A stretch of 64,000 nucleotides of DNA, from NCBI RefSeq assembly GCF_008831285.2, contig NC_045141.1, positions 18,224,848 to 18,288,847 of the forward strand, given 5' to 3'. Position numbers and translations under genes: made by a program. This document shows positions 58,289 through 64,000 of the stretch, piece after piece. The stretch is from Nymphaea colorata. Lineage: Eukaryota; Streptophyta; Magnoliopsida; Nymphaeales; Nymphaeaceae. Below the pieces are notes generated by a model. The model was not told the origin of the DNA and ran no database searches. It saw only the letters and a list, made by a program, of their open reading frames with translations. Each line of letters starts with the position of its first letter. Positions within the stretch are counted from its first letter, which is position 1.

Positions 58289-61200
58289 ATGGTGTTCCTG
58301 TTCTGGAATCGACCGTCGCCTCATCAACAGTCCGCCTGCCTCAAGCAGTGAGTACTCAGTCTCTACTCTCTCTCTCTCTTTTCCTTGCTTGAGCCTCGCT
58401 TGCTTCTTTGTTGTCCTCAGGGCGGGAGACTTTAACTACGACTCAAAATATCGTTGCTTGACTTCTTCCCCTTCGGATTGCAACCCAAATTCAGCGTCAT
58501 CTTCGCCGCCACTACCGTCTTCATCTTTGTCTGAGCTCCGACATGGCTCCAACCGCGATGGTTTCGTCGTTAACCGCGCCCGCGTCCTTCTTGGCTCCGG
58601 ACTCCAGACATACCAACAAGGAAAGCGAGCTCTTCAAGCTTGGAAGTATAGCAAACCACCACATTCCCTGCCTTGTTTCCTCCCTTTCTTCTTTCTCCTT
58701 TTGGGTCTATTTGTGGTGGCCATGAACTAAGGAGTTGGTGGTGGTGGTGCTGGTTAAGCAGGCACTTCGGCTTGGATTGGGCGTTTGTGGATCCCAGCAG
58801 TCCCGTCGAGGTTGGGGAGAGGTTCTGCGTGTGCGTGAAAGAGCTTGTCCCTTGGGCTGTTCTGCCTCTTCAGATCGTCTACGTTAACGACCATGATGCT
58901 GTCAAAGATGGTTCCCTTAAAAGGGGTTTGACGGCCTCCTTCGCTTTCGGGAGCGGAACCCTTCGAGGCCATTTATTGGTACTTGGATATTTTGCATTTG
59001 TCTTCTCCTTCTTTTGTTTCTAGCTAAATTCCTCCAATGTTCACGCCCACTCTCTTTGCATCTCGTTGTAGATACAACAATAATATAACATAGCAGAATC
59101 GTCGATAAGTAGAACGCATTTTCTCATTATGTGTTCGCAGTAATGAAAGTTTAGCAGGAAAGTTGTGATAATAGGAGCTGATCCTTTTGATTTTTATATT
59201 TCCGATGAAAGAAGTTTTTTGAATTTTATTTTCTCTGGAGATTTAGTTAAATGATTCGCCTAAAACGGTTTTGAAGCTTTGAACTTTGAGAAGACTTGCG
59301 TTTACTAAGTCGGATGGCAGCCATGGAGAAAATAAAAACTAGGAACTGATATGTCTCTATGAAAGCTATTTTGGTCTTCATCGCATGAACTTGAACTTCA
59401 CGCCAAATAGATCCACAGAGTAGTGTAAATCATTCATGGTTGATCAAATTTATTGAACACTATGAAATGAACACTTGTTCTCATGAATTCATTTCTTTAT
59501 TAGAACCTTCATGTGAAGTTCACATGGCACCACATGGAGCTTCATTAGTTGCACATCACGCTTCACTGTATAGGACATTTTCATTACACATTTGAATTGT
59601 GTTAGAGAACTGGCTTTTAGCTTGAGAACTAATCCGAGAACATGTAGTAGAGTGAAAGAATCTGCTTAAAGGAACTAGCAGGTTGTTTTCGGACCTGGGC
59701 TGGGTCAGCTTTGAGTACCTCTGCCGCTGCTTGAACAAAGCCAGGTTTGCAAGAGGGAATCGGGTAGGTGATTGTTTTGACCTCCATGATCTGCCAGCGG
59801 TTGGACCTGTTTGGCGACAGGGAGCAGGTTCCAGTTCATAGAGTCCCTCCATCAGCATGGTCACGTGGCAAAGAAGCATTCGAATTAAATTTTAAGGGAT
59901 AAAGGAATAAGAATTGTCTCCTTGCCACAATTTCTATTCCAAGTAATTGGCTTTCAAATGTTTAAGGATTGAAGAATTATACTCCTTTTAAACATGTGGG
60001 AGAATCACATTCCTCATAAGTACCTATGCGGCTGACAACTTTTGTTCAGAATAGATATTTATGTTGAATTTTTTGGGTAATAAATTGTATTTGTGCATTC
60101 TTAAATATGGTTTTGAACCATACCTAATTGGGAAGTCATGCGAAGGTAGATTAAAGCAAGTTATTTACGCCGCTACAATATTGATACTTCTAGATGAATG
60201 TTATTACAAACCTAAATTAATGCAACATGTCACCAGGTTTCTTTAAAGGTTATCAATGAGAGTCTCCGAAGGGCAGAAATAGGTCATGTCATGTGTTTGT
60301 CCCTTTCGTTATACTTGGTTGTCTCTAGAAACATGTTCCCTATATTTCATCACCAGATTGCCTTAGACTATTAGCCAGGGCTTGGATGGTACTGTAGTTG
60401 TCATTTGCACTTTTCTTGAATAGCTATCCGACAGAAACAGAAAATAGACGAATGTGTTCATAAACCAGCTGACTTATATCCCACTTTCAACCTGTGTGTG
60501 GGCATTAACCGATTCATGTTGTGGATTTGGTTGAGTTTCCAGATAGGTGTGCTGATTGTTGGCAGCATGAAGAAACCAATTTTCGAGATAGTGTCATATT
60601 GTTCTTCAAGTTGATGACCTAGCCCATGGTAGAGTTACAGCCAAAATGCTTTCCTGCTGAGATATATTGGAATCAAGTCCACCCCAGTTCTGTTTTCTTT
60701 ATAGGAACTCAAGCCGCCATTTAACTGCAAGACATGATTAAGTTACTGATGAATAACTAATTTTACCATTCTTCTTTAAGCCTAGTCCAGTGCTATGGGA
60801 ATTGGTGAAGTATATTTCTTCAGTAAAGGAAAGTAATGTATGGTAGATATATCATTGTTCTTGTTTTTGAGATCTACAATCAAATCTAGATTTAAAAGTT
60901 AGTGAAGTTGATCCATGACTCGATTCACTCGAATTGAGCATGACTCAGAGCCATAATGAGGAGATGCATTGTGTCAAGGGCTGGTCTGTTGGTTCAGGAA
61001 CATAGAGAGCTAGCTTATAATCCATCAAAATCTTAGCCTGAATCCTACTATACCATGGTTTAGCCAGGTCTCAACTCTCAACGTTAGAATCATGTGTCCA
61101 TCTAGACTGCACCTGTGAATCGTTTGGATCAGAGGAAACTTTTAGTTATTGGGGACTGAGAAATTATGTTATGTTTGTAGTGTTTCTTCGTTTAGTTTTG

Positions 61201-63047
61201 TTTTTTAGGGAATTTTATTCTAGTGGCTCTTTGTCATTGTCATTATTTCAGAGTCAGGAATACTTCTTCCTGATCACTGCTGAGACATAGGCAAGTTTAG
61301 GGTTCGAATGTATTGGATGATATAAGAAGAACCTTTTGTTTCTCTTGTGGACAAACTCCTCTTCTTGTCTTTGAGAACACCTCCATGTGAAGTTGATATG
61401 GCTTCATGTCTGGCTCGGCGGCTCCATTATGGAGGAGGAGAACGATGTGCTAACCTAAGAAAATGTTGATGTCTTAAGACAATTACCAAATACATTGTTT
61501 AAAAACTTAATCTAATTCTGTCAAATTGTAGTTTCTATTTGTATCAGATGTGAAATCATTAATCAGGCGAAAGATTTACTTACGTTGGTTGTATATGTTG
61601 AGGAAGATGTGTTAATCAGGTCGAGTAATAAGAGAAGGGTAAGTTGGAGAAATACCTAATATGTAGTTGAGTTCATTTAAATAATTAAATCTTCACAAAT
61701 TTCCTTCCAGTTGAGTTGATGAAACTGGAATCCATGATTCATTTATCCAAATGAAATTTGTGATGGATTAAAAAGCAGCGTACAAGCTGGAAGTACATTT
61801 TCTTATCCAAATAATAAACTCCATTTCTCTTATATTTGTTTACTATGCTAGAGTACTTGCTGCAATGCTTTTTGGTGGTAGCACTGAAGGGATAGAGCAA
61901 AAAGCAGGATCGAACATCCTAAAAGCAGTATCGTTGCCACTGTTTCTCCTAGCTTATATCAATCCACACGGTCAGCGTGCATTAGGAAGAAAATTTTATT
62001 TTGCCGAGTATGAGTGTAATTAAGTTGTATCTGCAACACTTTCAAGAGATTGTCTAGTGTTTTTGGCATCTCCTTGTTCTAATGCTAATTATCATCCTTC
62101 ACCTCCAACTCCAAGGAGATGCATGAGAAGGCAGATCTTAGCTACTTGTCTTGGTTTCTCTGTTCTTGCTTAACGATTTATAAACTTCAGATGTGTGGGA
62201 AGATCAAACTTTGCTGGAGATAAGGTGTCAGTGCCTCTCCTTAGAAGAACTTAATACACAAAATGAACATCTCCATGGGATTTGCATAAAAAACCATCCT
62301 TGAGATATTATTTCAGTTGGATATTTTTTATTGTCTGTGCACTGGATTGACGATGCCAGCTGGCATTATTCCTTAAGTTAATTAGGAGGAGCTTTGGTGA
62401 GTCGGTGACTCTAGCAGTCAACAGATATAACTCCTTGAAACCATGGATCACATTTTTGCAAGGCAGAAGCAATATCAGGAGTGGCTTAATTCATTAGATG
62501 AAGTATACTGGGTGAAGTCTTAAAAAGTAACAAATTTATACTCTTTACTGAAGCTTACACCCAGAATCCCACGTGTAATCTAGGAAGTTTACTTCAGCGA
62601 GAGGGTTCTAGAGCACAATAAGTTACAGGCAATGGTTTCTGAGCCTGCCTCTGTCAACGTTGAAACTTGAAAAGCCTTAGTGATTTGTTAAGCATATCTT
62701 TAATTCACTTGCTTTTGGTACTGTTCTTAACATTGTGTCGTATTGTTGTATTCCATAGCTTGGTTGATCTTATCCCTTACTGTTTCCTATTGTGCTGAAA
62801 CCATATACATCTCATCACTGTTTTAATCGTGCTTTGCTGTATTCGTACTGAGCAGGCTGGAGAAGAGCGGTTCTCGGTTGAGCTGGACGAGGACAACAAA
62901 GTGTGGTACGAAATATTCTCAATTTCCAAGCCCGCCCACCTACTTTCCTTTGTCGGTTATCCTTATGTCCGTTTTCGGCAGAAGTACTTCGCCCAACAAT
63001 CAATGGATGCACTTGTACGACATGTCCACTCTCAAGAGCGTGCTTAA
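58289..63047 (+). CDS. UPF0548 (DUF1990) family protein
   Basis: Four exons give 230 residues: 58289-58347, 58421-58645, 58762-58978 and 62856-63047 (TAA). Phases agree. The family is conserved in plants and bacteria but has no established biochemical role. The start MVFLFWNRPSPHQQ is the usual plant N-terminus. It is followed by FNYDSKYR, DGFVVNRARVLLGSG, ALQAWKHFGLDWAFVDP, FCVCVKELVPWAVLPLQIVY and FGSGTLRGHLL. The last exon carries AGEERFSVELD, VWYEIFSISKPAHLLSFVGY and VRFRQKYFAQQSM. A Ser/Pro-rich insertion of about 25 residues (near positions 33-57) follows the FNYDSKYR block. Exons 1-3 are tightly packed within 700 bp, while the last intron is 3.9 kb, AT-rich and without recognisable elements. 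The gene follows ECH2 in the same orientation, 1.7 kb away, and has its own leader, so nothing suggests co-regulation. Confidence 0.93.
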
Positions 63048-64000
63048 TGCAAAGTTCATATCGAAGTCCTCTTGCTCCTGTTATGGCACCAAGAAATTGT
63101 TATGGCACCAAGAAATATTGCACACTTCAAAATACATGAGTACTTAGTATTTTCACTCACTCTTCTCGGGCTCTACCTTTTTTGTTCTTCTAGAAGCGTG
63201 TGCCTCCTCGAGCTTGGAGAGGCTGGGCCATTCAAAATGGAAGGAAGCTTGTTTGCTATTGCAATTTAGTAGAATGAAAATACTGCTATTCTTGATAGGT
63301 GGGATGGGAGCTAACAAAGGGCTAATTTCTGTTTCCAATCCGTGGGCTGCTCATTTTTGTGCTGTACCAAAATGGGTGTTGATATGTAAGTTGAAGTGTA
63401 GCAAGGTGCCAGATCAAACCTATATCTTGCTATATCTTGGAAAGATAAAAGAAAGGTGAGGTTTCAGCCCTCTAATAAGACGCAGGATGAAATACTAAAC
63501 TTAATATGAACCAGGTTGTATATCTTATCGTGGATAGGCGGTTTAAGTACATCAGCGAAATCTTATTGTACGGCAGGTGTGGCAGGCCCATGTCGGTTGA
63601 TATGCAAATGAAACAATAATATTTATAGATCTGGCACATATTGGCTGCCAATACCGACAAGATTGATAGGAACATAGGAGAGAGATCCCTAAAAAGCCAA
63701 GCCCTCTCCATTTTCTAAGATTGCTTTGAGAAAAGTGGGACACCTATCAATTATCAATTCAAAGCGACCATCACTTATCAATTAAAATGTAGACATCCAT
63801 TATTTAGAGAAAAATGACACTAAAATCAAATTGACTTCCACCAACTTGTCAGTCCCACCAACTACGCCTCTTAAGACAATATTGATAAGAACACAAGTGG
63901 CTTTGTTACATCTGAAGATATTGTCATTACACAAGGGTTTACCAAGGGAAGCAAATTTTCTTGACTCCTATCGTTGAAAAACTATGGGGGTATTTAGATG
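63048..64000. other. 3' region of the UPF0548 gene and downstream spacer
   Basis: A 19-bp unit TGTTATGGCACCAAGAAAT occurs twice in tandem at about 63077-63114, probably inside the 3'UTR. The rest holds only short frames without recognisable domains, and I see no further gene up to the window edge. Confidence 0.5.

Overview
The window is nuclear DNA of a flowering plant. The genes are split by GT-AG introns, several of them kilobases long. The proteins belong to plant families: a lignin-pathway cytochrome P450, a peroxisomal hydratase, a UPF0548 protein and plant-only conserved proteins. Introns and spacers are AT-rich and hold MITEs, tRNA-derived SINEs, an LTR miniature and a decayed Copia element. 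I cannot name the species. The P450 has GC-rich third codon positions while the other genes are AT-leaning.

Layout. (1) 1-3.5 kb: complete two-exon ferulate/coniferaldehyde 5-hydroxylase gene (CYP84A type), plus strand, with a readable promoter. (2) 3.5-12.2 kb: no gene seen; a MITE-like element, a six-copy ~131-bp minisatellite, and one arm of a dispersed duplication interrupted by a MITE. (3) 12.2-16.35 kb, minus: small conserved protein of unknown function with a 3.7-kb intron. (4) 19.1-31.2 kb, plus: eight-exon oligoribonuclease (DEDDh exonuclease). A 93-bp tandem duplication copies its exon-7 splice acceptor and the first half of that exon. (5) 34.8-39.2 kb, plus: seven-exon DUF1640/FMP32 (CCDC90/MCUR1-like) mitochondrial coiled-coil membrane protein. 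(6) 40.3-44.3 kb, minus: conserved plant protein of unknown function with a CKGCLYYSS motif. (7) 46.5-56.6 kb, plus: eleven-exon peroxisomal enoyl-CoA hydratase 2 (ECH2); its introns carry nested MITEs, a SINE, a small LTR element and a minus-strand Copia fragment. (8) 58.3-63.05 kb, plus: four-exon UPF0548/DUF1990 protein.

The genes are ordinary, independently acting housekeeping or metabolic genes (phenylpropanoid hydroxylation, nano-RNA turnover, mitochondrial inner membrane, peroxisomal beta-oxidation). I see no operon-like or cluster logic joining them and no convincing new biological system. The most interesting signals are structural: the in-frame tandem splice-acceptor/exon duplication in the oligoribonuclease gene, a MITE nested inside a member of its own family with clean 8-bp target duplications, a miniature LTR element with matched termini, and a paired filled/empty MITE site. 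All exon models come from reading splice signals, phase and family similarity by eye; no alignment or transcript data were available.
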